Shown: in pieces, positions 41,228 to 51,377 of the stretch
How positions within the stretch are numbered: position 1 is the first letter of the stretch
Layout of the letters: each line of letters opens with the position of its first letter
DNA from: Symbiodinium microadriaticum
Lineage: Eukaryota > Sar > Dinophyceae > Suessiales > Symbiodiniaceae
Assembly (NCBI GenBank): GCA_001939145.1
Contig: LSRX01000070.1
Location: 1,224,465 to 1,288,464, forward strand
Length of the DNA stretch: 64,000 nucleotides
Direction: 5' to 3'
Notes under the pieces: model-generated
Told to the model about the DNA's origin: nothing
The model's database searches: none
What the model saw: only the letters and a program-made list of their open reading frames with translations
Position numbers and translations under genes: made by a program

Positions 41228-41420
41228 ACCTTAAACCCTATAGCCGCTGGCCCTAAACCCCGATACCCTAAAGCCCCACGCTGGCGACGTGTATGGCAAC
41301 TCTGAGTCGCGGGCCACCTCGGTGTCGGTGATCAACCCAAGCCCTCCATCCTTCCAAGAGCTTCGAGGATTTTGGGGTTTTGGGCTCAAAGGCCCAGAGG
41401 TTTAAGGTTAGGGGTTGATA
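41228..41420 (+). other. coding-like fragment between inverted telomere-like repeats
   Basis: CCTTAAACCCTA, CCCTAAACCCC and CCCTAAAGCCC (41229-41275) face GGGGTTTTGGG and GGTTTAAGGTTAGGGG (41373-41419). Between them a plus frame reads HAGDVYGNSESRATSVSVIN and about 12 more residues, exon-like. Confidence 0.45.
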
Positions 41421-41898
41421 GGGATGCTTGTGGGACACAAGGTTGTTGAGGGTGCCTTTTTGCCTCCCGCCTGGCAGGGGCGAACCTACGAAGCAGGGGA
41501 AGGGGGTTTGGGCTCTCGCAACTCGGACAATGCAGGCCAATCTGTGCCATGATGCTCACCTGCCTCAGCCTCCAAATCGGGTATAAGGCGTCGGGAGGAT
41601 TTGTGTTTGTAAGGGCTTAAGTTCGGGATTCGAGTTGTCAGCGCCATTTGTGGGACTTGGAGGCCATAGTCCTAAAATATTATTATCCTATTGCTTTGGG
41701 GCTTTTGGGGTTTTAAGGCTCTTCGAAGCTGGGTCTCCAGATTTAAAGTTTCGGCGTGCTCACAGTAAGGATCATGCTCTCTAATATTGATGTTGCTTTT
41801 CTGTGGAGGGCTGGTCTTTTCTGAAACTCCCATGCTGTTCGTTGCACGACTTCATCACGGATCTCGTGTCGTGGACCTCTTAGCGGTGACACTGATGA
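41421..41898. other. unassigned stretch with dispersed motif
   Basis: One copy of CTCGCAACTCGGACAATGC at 41514-41533. G-rich telomere-like words near 41690-41715. No gene supported. Confidence 0.4.
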
Positions 41899-42171
41899 TT
41901 ATGATCTCGAAGCTGCGTGTTGACAGAAGACGCCGCCGTTTGATAGAGTCCATCCTCTGTCTTGACAGGTTCGGCTAGTTCTGTCTCGATCGTCAATCTC
42001 TGGAGTCGCCAAAGCTCCACTATCATAGACCTTGAACCCTGCGTAGCAACTTGCCATCCTCACAGCAAGGCAAAAGCCCAACGCTTCGAACGACTGAGCT
42101 GTTAGCGGGTTGTGTGGGGCCTTAGTCGTCTCTGGCACGGGACGAAATGAAGAGAGACAGCTTAAATGCAA
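41899..42171 (-). CDS. exon-like segment
   Basis: The minus frame contains RMASCYAGFKVYDSGALATP and IDDRDRTSRTCQDRGWTLSN. Balanced and without low complexity. No clear splice site at its ends. Function unknown. Confidence 0.4.
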   Translation of the reverse strand: MHLSCLSSFRPVPETTKAPHNPLTAQSFEALGFCLAVRMASCYAGFKVYDSGALATPEIDDRDRTSRTCQDRGWTLSNGGVFCQHAASRS

Positions 42172-42781
42172 GTTACCGCAATCGCAAGAAAGTCATGTCC
42201 TTCGCCATGTCTCCGTACTATGCTGATTCACCTTAAGCTTAAACTTCTATGTGCATTCTGATTGCTTTAAAGGGGAACCCAGTTCAGGGGTGTTTTGGAA
42301 GCTCCTACCTTCACGACTCGCTCCCACAGCAGGGCCAGCCGCTTCGTCATCCGCAAGCGCACCTTCCGCGCAAACCTGTTCGGAATCGGTTCAGTTTGGG
42401 GTTTCAAGCTTCGGGGGCTGCGGAGATTGGGGATGTATGGGCCTTAAGATATTTAAGTCTCCTACATCCTCAACCCTGGGCTCAACCAGTAGCATGTTCA
42501 GGGTAAGGGGAGCTTGTTCCTTCGGTCCCCAGAGATAGACTAGGAGTCTTTGCAACTCTCCTGTCGGCTTTGCACCATTCTGTTGAGGTTTGCAGTCTTA
42601 TAGGATGTTTCCGGCGGCATCTGTTTAGCCTCCTCCAAACCCCACTGCAAGTACACACTCGGAGACCGGTGCGAGATAAGTGTTGAAAGCATGCTGCCAC
42701 TTCTTCTCCTCACCTGCGATACCTTGTATATCTGCGGTGCCTTAGTGCCTGTCGTCGTCCTCCCCCTCGCCGTCGTCGTCA
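42172..42781. other. unassigned stretch
   Basis: Two plus frames (42249-42538) and two minus frames overlap; none is preferred. Confidence 0.35.
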
Positions 42782-42897
42782 TCTCCACTCCTCATCCACT
42801 AGCTGGCACGTCGGCCCCAGGTGCAATGAGGGCGAGGATATCCCCACTCCTCATCCACCAGGCACGACGGCCCTAGGTGCAAAGAGCCCGGAGAGGT
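42782..42897. repeat. tandem duplication, ~60-base unit
   Basis: TCTCCACTCCTCATCCAC...GCACG.CGGCCC..AGGTGCAA.GAG occurs at 42782 and again at 42841 with a four-base deletion and a few substitutions. Confidence 0.75.
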
Positions 42898-43033
42898 TTT
42901 CGTTGACCACCTCCCCCCCGGGCGCCTCGGTGGGCCCCTGCCCTTTGCCTCCAGAGACCTTCGGCTTAGCATCCAAGGGGTTTTTGCACACTACAGACGC
43001 TGTTTTGCGTCCCTGGCAGCAGAGATCTGCCAA
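42851..43033 (-). CDS. exon-like segment
   Basis: The minus frame contains RKTASVVCKNPLDAKPKVSG and, further on, GGEVVNENLSGLF. Its downstream end overlaps the tandem duplication. Gly/Pro/Lys-rich, probably a linker region. Function unknown. Confidence 0.35.
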   Translation of the reverse strand: MADLCCQGRKTASVVCKNPLDAKPKVSGGKGQGPTEAPGGEVVNENLSGLFAPRAVVPGG

Positions 43034-44084
43034 GGAAGGGTTCTCGGAGCTACCCTGAATCGGAGATCTCCCAACCCCAAGACCCCCAAAAAACCCAGAC
43101 CCCGAATTGCTCCCTGAGGCCAGAACTCGTTGTAGCTCGCTGCTTCACCCTCACCTGAAGCGGTAAGGGATCAAGGTCCTTGCCTGGAAGGGGGGTTCAG
43201 AAATCAGGGCTAGGCGGCTAGGCTCCACGGGGCTTCAGACTTCAAAGATGGGTTCGTTTCTTTGCTTCAGGCCTCGAGGGCCTCATGAGGGCTCGGCGCT
43301 CATGCCACGTGAGGTCCGGTTCAACGACTTATGACTCACAGAGGATGTGCGTCACAAATCCTCTCGTTCACGACCGCGCTTCGTCGCGACTTTGACACAA
43401 CAGTGTCTAGCTGTCTAGCCTCAAGCTAGCACCATCGCACAGCAGACAGCAGCGTGTGTAAGAACAGTATTATACCGGGAGCGCGTAGGGAGCTTCTGAG
43501 CCTCTCACGCACACACCCACGCCTGAGGGTGGCCATGCAGCTGAGAGCCTCCGCAAAGACAAACGGGTCCATGCTTGGAATCGGACCTTTAGGGGTTTAG
43601 CGCTTGAGGGTTTTGGGGGTACTGTTAAGGTTTCGGCGTGACAGTCGGACAGGTTTCGCGACTTTGGGGTTGAAGGCTGAGAAGCGAAGTCCAGCGCGGA
43701 TACTCCAACAAATCTCGTCTCGGGGCACAGCCCCTGAGCAACCGAGTGCGGGCGACGATGCTAATAACGACCTCTGACTGACTGGCCAGGAGTCGCTGGG
43801 AGGCAGTCGCAAACAGAAAGGACTTGAAAGGAGTGAAGCTGCCGTGTGTATCAGGGTGCAATCCTTTCTTAGGAATATTGGGCTTCATTCTTGGACGCCA
43901 GCCTGCTCTACAAATCATTGCCGGCTATCGCTATTGGGGTTTCAAGCCCAGGAATCCCAATATGGACCGTGATATTGTGGGAGTCGTGCTCGTAGTAGGG
44001 ATGGCAGGAGAAGTCGTCGTCGTCGTAGTGGTACAGTAATGGTAGTGCCATTGGCGGTGGCACTGGCAGGTGGAGGTGGTAGTG
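43034..44084. other. gene-poor stretch
   Basis: C-rich words at 43068-43100, G-rich telomere-like words at 43588-43620. Minus frames at 43597-43918 are weak. Confidence 0.4.
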
Positions 44085-44088
44085 TTTG

Positions 44089-44126
<38 letters not shown>

Positions 44127-44310
44127 CGTAGTAGTCGTAGTAGTCGTAGCCGTCGTCGTAGTAGTAGCAGAAGCAGAAGCAGTAGCAGTAGTAGCGGTAG
44201 TAGTGATAGTAGTAGTCGTTGTCCTATGGTGGTGGTGGGCAGTGTAGTGGCAGTTGTGGTGGTAGTACTAGCAGTAGTAGCAGCAGTAGTAAACAGCAGA
44301 AGTAGGAGAG
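44085..44310. repeat. GTA/GTC trinucleotide tract
   Basis: TAG/TCG/GTG triplets; open in several frames (Ser, Val or Leu runs). Not coding. Confidence 0.9.
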
Positions 44311-44343
44311 CCTTTACTAGAAGGACCCCTACATAAGAGATGC

Positions 44344-44910
44344 CTACCTCCAAGAACCGGCCAACCAAGCCTTGCCGTGGAACTCTTCGCCCTCTTCAGC
44401 AAAGCGAAGGATGACGTCACACATCTGCCTTAGGGCGCTGAGCTTGATACTTTTGCAACGACTCTGGAGCCCCCTCTTTTTCGCACCCCCCATGAACCCG
44501 AAAAGCTGATGAGCCCCAGGAGCTCCAGGTTGCACAGGGCTTCCTGCACTATGCTCCTTCATCCGCGCTTGAGGGTATAGGACAGAATCGAGGACATGTG
44601 GCATCTAACTCAGGAGAAGCTTTTTTCTCAGAGGGGCCGGGGAGGTGGTTGAAGAGCTTTGCGTTTCGAGGCTCGCCCCTGGAAAGCAAAACGCTTTGCC
44701 CTGCAAGGTGCACCCTCCCTTTGCGGCAGAGTCTCTCGATCGCGGGACCCACCACATCCTGTCAGAAGTTCATGGCATCGTTGAGTGTGCCTCGCCTACT
44801 AAGCACACGATCGCAAGACATGGGGCCAGCCTTTCTTAACATTGTCTTACAGTAACGAATAAAGCCGTGATTACCATGGCTTCTTCTTGGAGATGGCAAG
44901 CATGCATGTT
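44344..44910 (-). pseudogene. decayed gene segment with in-frame TGA
   Basis: One minus frame reads ...CKTMLRKAGPMSCDRVLS...TLNDAMNF, a TGA (44762-44764), then QDVVGPAIERLCRKGRVHLA and on to SPELDATCP. Coding quality is the same on both sides, and TGG would restore a plausible AMNFWQDVV, so a nonsense change is likely. A second frame carries the continuation FGFMGGAKKRGLQSRCKSIK ... FAEEGEEFHGKAWLAGSW ending at GTAGGC, a possible donor. Alternatively CTTCTGACAG just at the TGA is a splice acceptor and the stop is outside an exon. No family recognised. Confidence 0.45.
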
Positions 44911-47395
44911 TTGAATGCTGCTTCCCGAAGCCCCAGCTAGAAGCCCAATGACCGATGCCAACATTACACCTGATCTCAAACTGAAACCAGAAGCCAAAAA
45001 CATACCGAACCCCCAAAGAACGGAAGAACCCTTTATCTTAAACCCAATCTACATGTTAAAACCCCTTTTGCAACAGGCTTTCCACTTCCCCCGGAGTTAA
45101 AAGCCCCTAAACTTTAAACCCTGGGATAGAAAAAGCCAAGCGACCGCACCGCCGGTGCGTCGCTCGCTCAGCCATCTTTCGAAATCCCTCTCGGGATGGA
45201 CGGACCCAATGTGGACCTGTTCGGGTATATGATTTGATATGGTATGGTATAGCATAACACATAAAAAAAACAAATGACATAATTAATGGAACATAATCAA
45301 ACAAGTAAGATGATAAGGCAAGTCATACTACAAAGCTAGCATAATTTAGCCTAATTTGCAAAAAAAAAACCATCGGATGTAACAAACAAATTCAAAACGC
45401 CTTTCGGAGGCTTTCGCCCTGGCTTTTTTCAGCTTCGGGGGCCCTGAGAGCTCCCCCAGAGCTTCAGCGCTCCAGGGGCCCCAGGGTGGAAGGTTATGGT
45501 CATATTCCGGGCCCCAAGAATGCAGAAGCCTGAATTAATTGGAATAGGGTTTTGGGGTATACTATTTTACTGTAAATATAATAAGCAGCCTCCCCCCGAA
45601 AAAAAATACTAGAGGTAATTCTCAAGGCCCCTACACTATATGCCCCTATCTTATATGCACGGTGTTTAACGGTTTTAAGACTCAAGGTTTGGGTTTGAAA
45701 CGCTACAGTACGCTCGTAGTCTCAGGGTTCAGGGCCGGGTTCGGGTTCATGCACAGGGGCTGAGGGCTGGCTCTACGATTTTCGCAGGTTTGCAGCGTTC
45801 GGCAGTGTAGGATCGGCGAGGAGTACTGTGCCGATGCTTGCTAGAGAAGTGTCGGCTGGGTCTGAATGTGGGGCTGGGCATTCCCAGCTACAGAAATACT
45901 TGCAGTCCTCCCTGTGCCTCCTATCACACAAGACATGGATGTTCCAAAAAGGTGTCTCCCAGAACTAATTCAACAAGTCACGATGCTGATGGTGCTTACA
46001 GTATGCTTGCAAAAGCAACGGTAAGACTTCTACCAGTAAAGTGTATGAATTGTATGACGCGGTAGACGATCACACTGACAGGCAGGCGAACTGAACTGTC
46101 ATGCCGTCATTTTGTGCATCTTAGGCAAAGGCCCGGGGCGGTGGCCCAACAGCCACAGCCATGCCACCGGCGCCTCTCAAGGCTCGCATCTTGGAACAGT
46201 TTGGTGTCTCATGCCGGCATGAGTCCCTGTTCAGACCAATTTATATAGAACTTTTGTTGAGTCTGTACAAAGGCCTTCACTCATGTCCCCATCCATACGT
46301 GTAGACCTCAATTCAGAGCCCTTTGCTTGGTCCCTTGCCCTATGACCTTGTGAGGGTTCATGTAATATAAATTTGCTTCCACAGCTCGGCACAGCCAGAA
46401 GAGGTCTCACAGTTCCAGTCGGATACAGAAGCAAGCTCGGCCTTTTTTCCCTCCCACCTAGCTCGGCCTCTAAGGCTTCGAGTTTCCGCTAGGTATCCTA
46501 GGCATCAGCTGCCTCGCCCCGAGTCAAAGCTACCAAAACCTCAGCCTTCTTGGAGCCGAAACCTCTCCACCCGGGAACCTCCGACTCGTGGCTTCCATGG
46601 TTAGGTTCTAGGGCTTAGGGATGAGATTTCCACCAGGTTATACGCTCTCACAACTCGGACAAGCCAGGCGAGGTTCAGGTTAGGGTTTAGGGCTTAGGGA
46701 TGAGAGCCCAGGTCAATGCAGCCGTGCAAAGTTTCAAAGTCATTCGGCCATTTCGTAGGCTCTGTGTTCAGGGCTTCGCGCTCTGGATGTTTAGGTCTCC
46801 GCTTATCTGTCTAAGACCCTAAAACCTTAGCCGACGGCGACGATCACCACGACTACGACTACTACCAGGATACCAAGTTGTACTAGCACGACTACTTCTA
46901 CCGCCACAAAAATAAAAGCCTAAACACTATCGGTGATAATATTTTAGTATATTACCTGCAATAGCGGTAGTCGTAGCACAAACTATCGTGTAGCGATAGA
47001 TATTCAACAGATGCAAGAACAGTGCCCAGAATTGGTTCTTGTAAGTTACTGCAAAAACAATGGCAAGTAGATCTAAATATTGAAAACGTCGCAGCAATCG
47101 AGATCCCAGCAGTCATCACAACAAACGTGTGCTAAAACAAAAGGCAAACTCACTCACTACTTGCGACAATCGCCATATGATCTTAATCACGAGGCAAGTT
47201 TAATTGATCATGGCAAGAAGTAAAAAACGATGTGGTCACAGTTGCTAAAACTATCTGGGACCCCTGATTCGTAAACCCACCGTTCCCTGACAGGTACAGA
47301 ACCAGGCGCTAAACTCCAAACCCCTATATAAGCCCCTATACCTCAAAACGGGTTTGCGGTAAATCCTGCACCCTAAACCGCTGAACCCCGAGCTC
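44911..47395. other. gene-poor stretch
   Basis: C-rich filler at 45000-45120 and 47290-47390, G-rich words at 45540-45560 and 46610-46705 (AGGGCTTAGGGATGAGA twice, about 78 bases apart), and one dispersed motif copy at 46644-46670 between those two words. No gene supported. Confidence 0.4.
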
Positions 47396-47575
47396 CTATT
47401 GGCCCTTAGCGCCTTCGCCCTGAGAGTCTTCCGCTTTCACCTCGCACTTCAGGGTGCGCGGGTCCCAATTTCGAGTGCTTTGGTGTTGCTGGTTGAAGGC
47501 CTGTTTTGTGTTCCCGTAAGCGGACTCTCGCCGGAGTTCAACGCTGACTCTTTGGACCTTGGGGAGGTGAGGGGT
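47396..47575 (-). CDS. exon-like segment
   Basis: The minus frame reads HLPKVQRVSVELRRESAYGN then TKQAFNQQHQSTRNWDPRTL and an acidic end KAEDSQGEGAKG. Polar, well balanced, and bounded on the left by C-rich telomere-like filler. Function unknown. Confidence 0.45.
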   Translation of the reverse strand, partial: TPHLPKVQRVSVELRRESAYGNTKQAFNQQHQSTRNWDPRTLKCEVKAEDSQGEGAKGQ

Positions 47576-47958
47576 TGAGTTAGCACCCGAATGCTGAAGC
47601 ACGCGTGGTGCAGGCCGTCTGGTTCTGATTCATCGAGAAGGCAGCGAAGATGTTTTGCTGCTGCCCGAAACAGCGAATCTGGGGTTCTATGAAAACCCCG
47701 CTATGGATCCCTTATGACCAAACCGGTTATTGTTTTTGTTTTTACCACGTTTTACAACGTAACAAGGGTTATCACTTATGACAAGTGCAGGGAACCGGCT
47801 TGGGCCTTGGTGGCTTGCAGCATCTTACAACTCATCTCCCAAGATGTCCACGTCTTGGGGACAGGTTGCCGACGCCTCGTCTGGCTAGATAGCACGAGTA
47901 CCGGATGGCTCACGTCCTTCAAAAGGTACAAGTACCTCTGTCAAGCCAAACCTAGCTA
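47576..47958. other. unassigned stretch
   Basis: An 81-codon plus frame (47714-47959) ends at the repeat; weak. Confidence 0.35.
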
Positions 47959-47960
47959 GC

Positions 47961-48002
<42 letters not shown>

Positions 48003-48006
48003 TGAT

Positions 48007-48056
<50 letters not shown>

Positions 48057-48175
48057 GGTGGTGGTGGTGGTGGTGGTGGTGGTAGTAGTGGTAATAGTAT
48101 TAGTTGTTAGTTGTTAGTTGTTAGTTGTTACTTAGTAGTTAGTAGTTAGTCGTAGTCGTAGTCGTCGTCGTCGTC

Positions 48176-48209
<34 letters not shown>

Positions 48210-48290
48210 CAGCAGCAGCAGTAGCAGTAGCAGTAGTAGGAGTAGGAGTAGTAGTAGTAGTGGTGGTGGTGGTGGTGAAAATTCTTGTAC
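47959..48290. repeat. 330-base (GTA)n/(GTG)n trinucleotide tract
   Basis: Long TAG runs, then GTG, TTAGTTG, GTCGTC and CAG variants. Stops in the main TAG frame exclude coding there. Confidence 0.95.
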
Positions 48291-48306
48291 TAGCAGTAGC
48301 TTAAGT

Positions 48307-48441
48307 CCTAAACCCTAAACTCGCAGGTCGCGCCTTTCTCAGAGCGTCTTCGTCTTCATCCTTCTTCTCGTTCTTCTTGGCCCCAGTGAAGGCGTCTACC
48401 TTGATCTTCTTCGTGTCCTCGGTTTAGGGTTTAGGGTTTGC
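48307..48441 (-). other. coding-like fragment capped by inverted telomeric repeats
   Basis: Plus strand: TCCTAAACCCTAAAC on the left and GGTTTAGGGTTTAGGGTTTG on the right enclose 93 bases (48328-48420). On the minus strand these read EDTKKIKVDAFTGAKKNEKK and then DEDEDALRKARPAS, clearly exon-like. The junctions between repeat and fragment are abrupt. Confidence 0.6.
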
Positions 48442-49147
48442 CGTCATAAACAAAATCACAAGTGTTCCACTGTTCCACAAAGCTCCGTGTTCTTCGTTCT
48501 GATTCGGGGATCTGGATCCAGAGACCATAAAGCGCGGACTTAACATCGGGATTTGATTTTGGCATGGCTGAGCTTCACAGCGCTAGACAGTTGAGTTGAA
48601 ATGTCTATAGACAATTATAGACACTTCCAAAGCACGAATCATATCGCTTGGAAGTTTGAACGCCTCGCAAGTAACTCCAAGCTGCCACTTGTAAGCCCAA
48701 AGCACGCTGTTTGTGTGTGTCTGTTAACGTTGAACGTCGAACCGTGAACTCGAGCTTTGGACAATCCCGGTACTGTGTCAATCGATTCACAGCGTCACAA
48801 TACAGCCTATGGTGTTGTTTCTGCTGCGGTGAATGCAACACAGCACGCCATCCGGACTCCTACGTCCACTGACAGCGCCGTCAAAAGCGAGTCCGAATCA
48901 TCGAATCGACTTGGCTTGTGAAGCATGGGCCAAAAAAAAACATGTGAAACCAAGCGTGTTAGAAGGGTAGCTTCTGAAAGTCAAGATGCGCAGCACTGGA
49001 GCTAGACGTGGTGATCACGTCGTCTCAAGTGCAACTTTGATGAATCTCCACCATTCGTAGTAAGGCCAGGAATTGTTCCCGCCACCGTAAAACAAGTTCA
49101 ACTAATTATTCAGGTTCCTGTTGAACCCAAGCACAGTCGCAGGTTTT
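48442..49147. other. unassigned stretch
   Basis: A 78-codon minus frame (48605-48841) is open without other support. Confidence 0.4.
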
Positions 49148-49638
49148 TCAACGCCGGTCACATGGTGCATCGCCTTCTGGAGCACATTTCTCGCCATCTT
49201 TGTCCAGTCCTTCAATGATCGACTGCCAGAAACCCACGGGATCTCGGTTTGTGCCAGTTGTTTGGCAGGCTGTGGCCTTGTCTTGATCTGAGCACTCCTG
49301 GTCACAGGAGCAAACCAGGTAGCAGTCCTGCACTTGCTGCAAGGCGTCGCAGCAAGCCCCCACAGATGTAGCACCACTCATGACTTTGCTGTAGCCCGAC
49401 TCACCACAAATCTCGTTCGATTGTGGGATCTTCTCGAGAAGGCAGTTCCCGATCAAGTCACCTTCATAATCACATAATTAGAAGAGGGGGTTTGGGGCAT
49501 AATATTACAGCAAACTGGGAATAGGGAACCGTATGGAATAACCTGGTTCCGGACCAAGTCACGATCACAACCACAGCCGGCAAGCATCGTTGCCAAGGCA
49601 GTAAGGGCGAGAGCTAAGATACCGCGACGAAGCGACAT
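49148..49638 (-). CDS. small secreted cysteine-rich protein, two exons
   Basis: Exon 1 is 49638-49563 (25 codons plus one base) and exon 2 is 49461-49148. Together they give 129 residues. The start MSLRRGILALALTALATMLA is a classical signal peptide (basic n-region, Leu/Ala core). The mature part has 13 cysteines, including CGC, ACC and VCSC spacings, and ends GDAPCDRR. The exons join in frame within a codon (GAT C|GT GAC), giving CDRDLIGNC. Upstream, a pyrimidine-rich stretch and AAGCAG four bases before the ATG could be the trans-splice acceptor. The protein would enter the secretory pathway and form disulphides; a lectin-, toxin- or wall-type role cannot be told apart. LAGC resembles a bacterial lipobox, but the intron argues for a nuclear gene. 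Confidence 0.7.
49462..49562 (-). other. 101-nt intron flanked by direct repeats
   Basis: Donor GTGACTTGG and acceptor ATTATGAAG. GTGACTTGGTCCGGAAC at the 5' end and GTGACTTGATCGGGAAC at the start of exon 2 are direct repeats (15 of 17 identical), as expected if the intron arrived by insertion with target duplication. Confidence 0.65.
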
Positions 49639-50098
49639 GGAGCTGCTTCTGCGCCCCTTTAGGCGGGAAAAGAAAACTGTACAAACGTGCTTGGAATGGA
49701 TAACCTGAGCCGCGAGTAGCCAGGTTTTAAAGTTAAGGCCCTGCGTGACAAAGGGCCAAACCCGCCATGCAACATAATATCTGATTGCATCTACCAGGAA
49801 AGACTTTGCAGCCCGACTATTCCTACACTGGTATTGGCAATGGGAAAATAGTAGTGGTGATATATTGGGTGAGAAGTAGGGGGGAGTATGGGCAGGATCC
49901 TCTAATGAGGTGGCTGGTGGTCTTATTCTCCAAAACGGGCAAGGGTTCTGCTGATGTACAGCAGGGTGCAATGGTTCACCTACGGGGAGCTGTCGAATTG
50001 CTACCCCGCGTATGCCAACTGGGTGAGGACATGTAGGGGGCAGGGCAGAAACCCCTTCTGCCCCGCACAAACGAAGATTATAGTGTAGGTTTTAGGGT
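49639..50098. other. upstream of the secreted protein gene
   Basis: Frames on both strands are open (49785-50036 plus, 49639-50070 minus) but contradict each other. No promoter motif recognised. Confidence 0.4.
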
Positions 50099-50205
50099 TT
50101 AGGGGAGCATCAGCCACGTTTCCACCTCGCCCACGAAGGCGGCAGAGTTCTTGCTCTTCTCTGCGATTGCCTTCGCTAGCGAGGATTGTTTCTGTGCGCG
50201 GGGGG
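50099..50205 (-). CDS. exon-like segment abutting telomere-like repeat
   Basis: The minus frame reads QSSLAKAIAEKSKNSAAFVG then EVETWLMLP and TAA, where the TAA is formed by the first CCCTAAACCC unit. So the coding sequence runs straight into the repeat, and the stop is probably not original. Helical Ala/Lys/Glu composition. Function unknown. Confidence 0.45.
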
Positions 50206-51052
50206 GATCCAAGAGTGCAGGGCATCAGGGCTCACGCTTCAATTCGAAGTTCGGTATCCAAATTGTGATCTCATTTGCGCGTCGCTCGTATCCTAAACAC
50301 TACATGAGCGGGAAGTTGTGGCGTAACTATGACTTGAGTCAGTCAATCATGGGACGTCATTCCGCATCGTCGGGCGGTGCAACTACCGCGAGTCGAGAGA
50401 ACATCAGAGTAACAAGTGAGGGATACTGACAGCTACAACAATGACAAGAATACCGAAGCTACTGAAGCCAGAACTAGCCAGAACTGATAAACTGTTTGAG
50501 TCCAGGAACACAAAGGTACGTGGCATAGACAACACACAACAGCAATAGTAAGTATAACTACATTGCTTTTCGTGGGTTGCAGCGAGGAGTCTGTTGTCCG
50601 ACTTGCTCCTCCCTGGCTTAGACATACTTCTTCGAGGCTAGGAAGTAACTGCCGACGCAAAAAAGCGCCAACCACCAATCCAAGGCAAGAAGCAGGAGAG
50701 ACAGGGAGCCGGGGAGAGAGAGTTAGAGAGAGCAAAGATCCGAAGGGTAGGGGACAAACGGAGGTGGAAGGCCCTAAGTCCCATAGTCTTCAAGGGCGAT
50801 TCGAGCTTTATCCACACCTGTGCTGGAAACCTGCAGATCTTCACGCGCGTCTCGCAGTTGGATGCTTTTTCTGGGACGCGGTTCGAATTCGATTATAATA
50901 GTGACTTGTGACTTTAATAGTGTTCACAAAAATGGGACAGACAGCCACATTTAGGGAACTGTAATTCAGTCCTGCGGTGCTTTGCCGTTTTGTGCAAACG
51001 ACCTGTGCATGCAAGCTTGGCTTTTCCGGGCATAGCTGATGTAAAATATAAG
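50206..51052. other. unassigned stretch
   Basis: Overlapping frames on both strands (50151-50898), none supported. Confidence 0.4.
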
Positions 51053-51165
51053 CTGCTGCTCCAACTCCTCCCGCTACTCGTGCTGCTCCTACTGCTCCTA
51101 CTACTGCACTGCTCCTACAACTGCTATCACTCCGACCACTACCACTACCACCACAACCCACGACG
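51053..51165. repeat. CTN/CAC trinucleotide cluster
   Basis: CTGCTC, CTACTG and ACCACTACC triplets; open frames through it are low complexity. Confidence 0.7.
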
Positions 51166-51377
51166 ACGACTTCTACGAGCTAGTAGTACCGTCGTTCTCA
51201 TTCCTGCACGGGTACCAGGCTTTGCGAAAGCACCGTCTTCTCACTCTACCTTCGACGAAAGCATAGGCCCTGATCCCCGTCCTTTGTCCGATACGTCCAT
51301 GCGAAGACGGATTCGTTTGAGGTGGGATTTGCAGGTTTTCGTAGCATTAGAGAATGTAGGGTCGGAGGCCTGGTGGC

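Noticed and set aside
44070-44336. 88-codon serine-rich plus ORF
   Set aside because: Trinucleotide repeat artefact.
49569-49638. Bacterial lipoprotein signal (LAGC lipobox)
   Set aside because: The gene needs a 101-nt intron to be read and sits in clearly eukaryotic sequence; the lipobox resemblance is likely chance.
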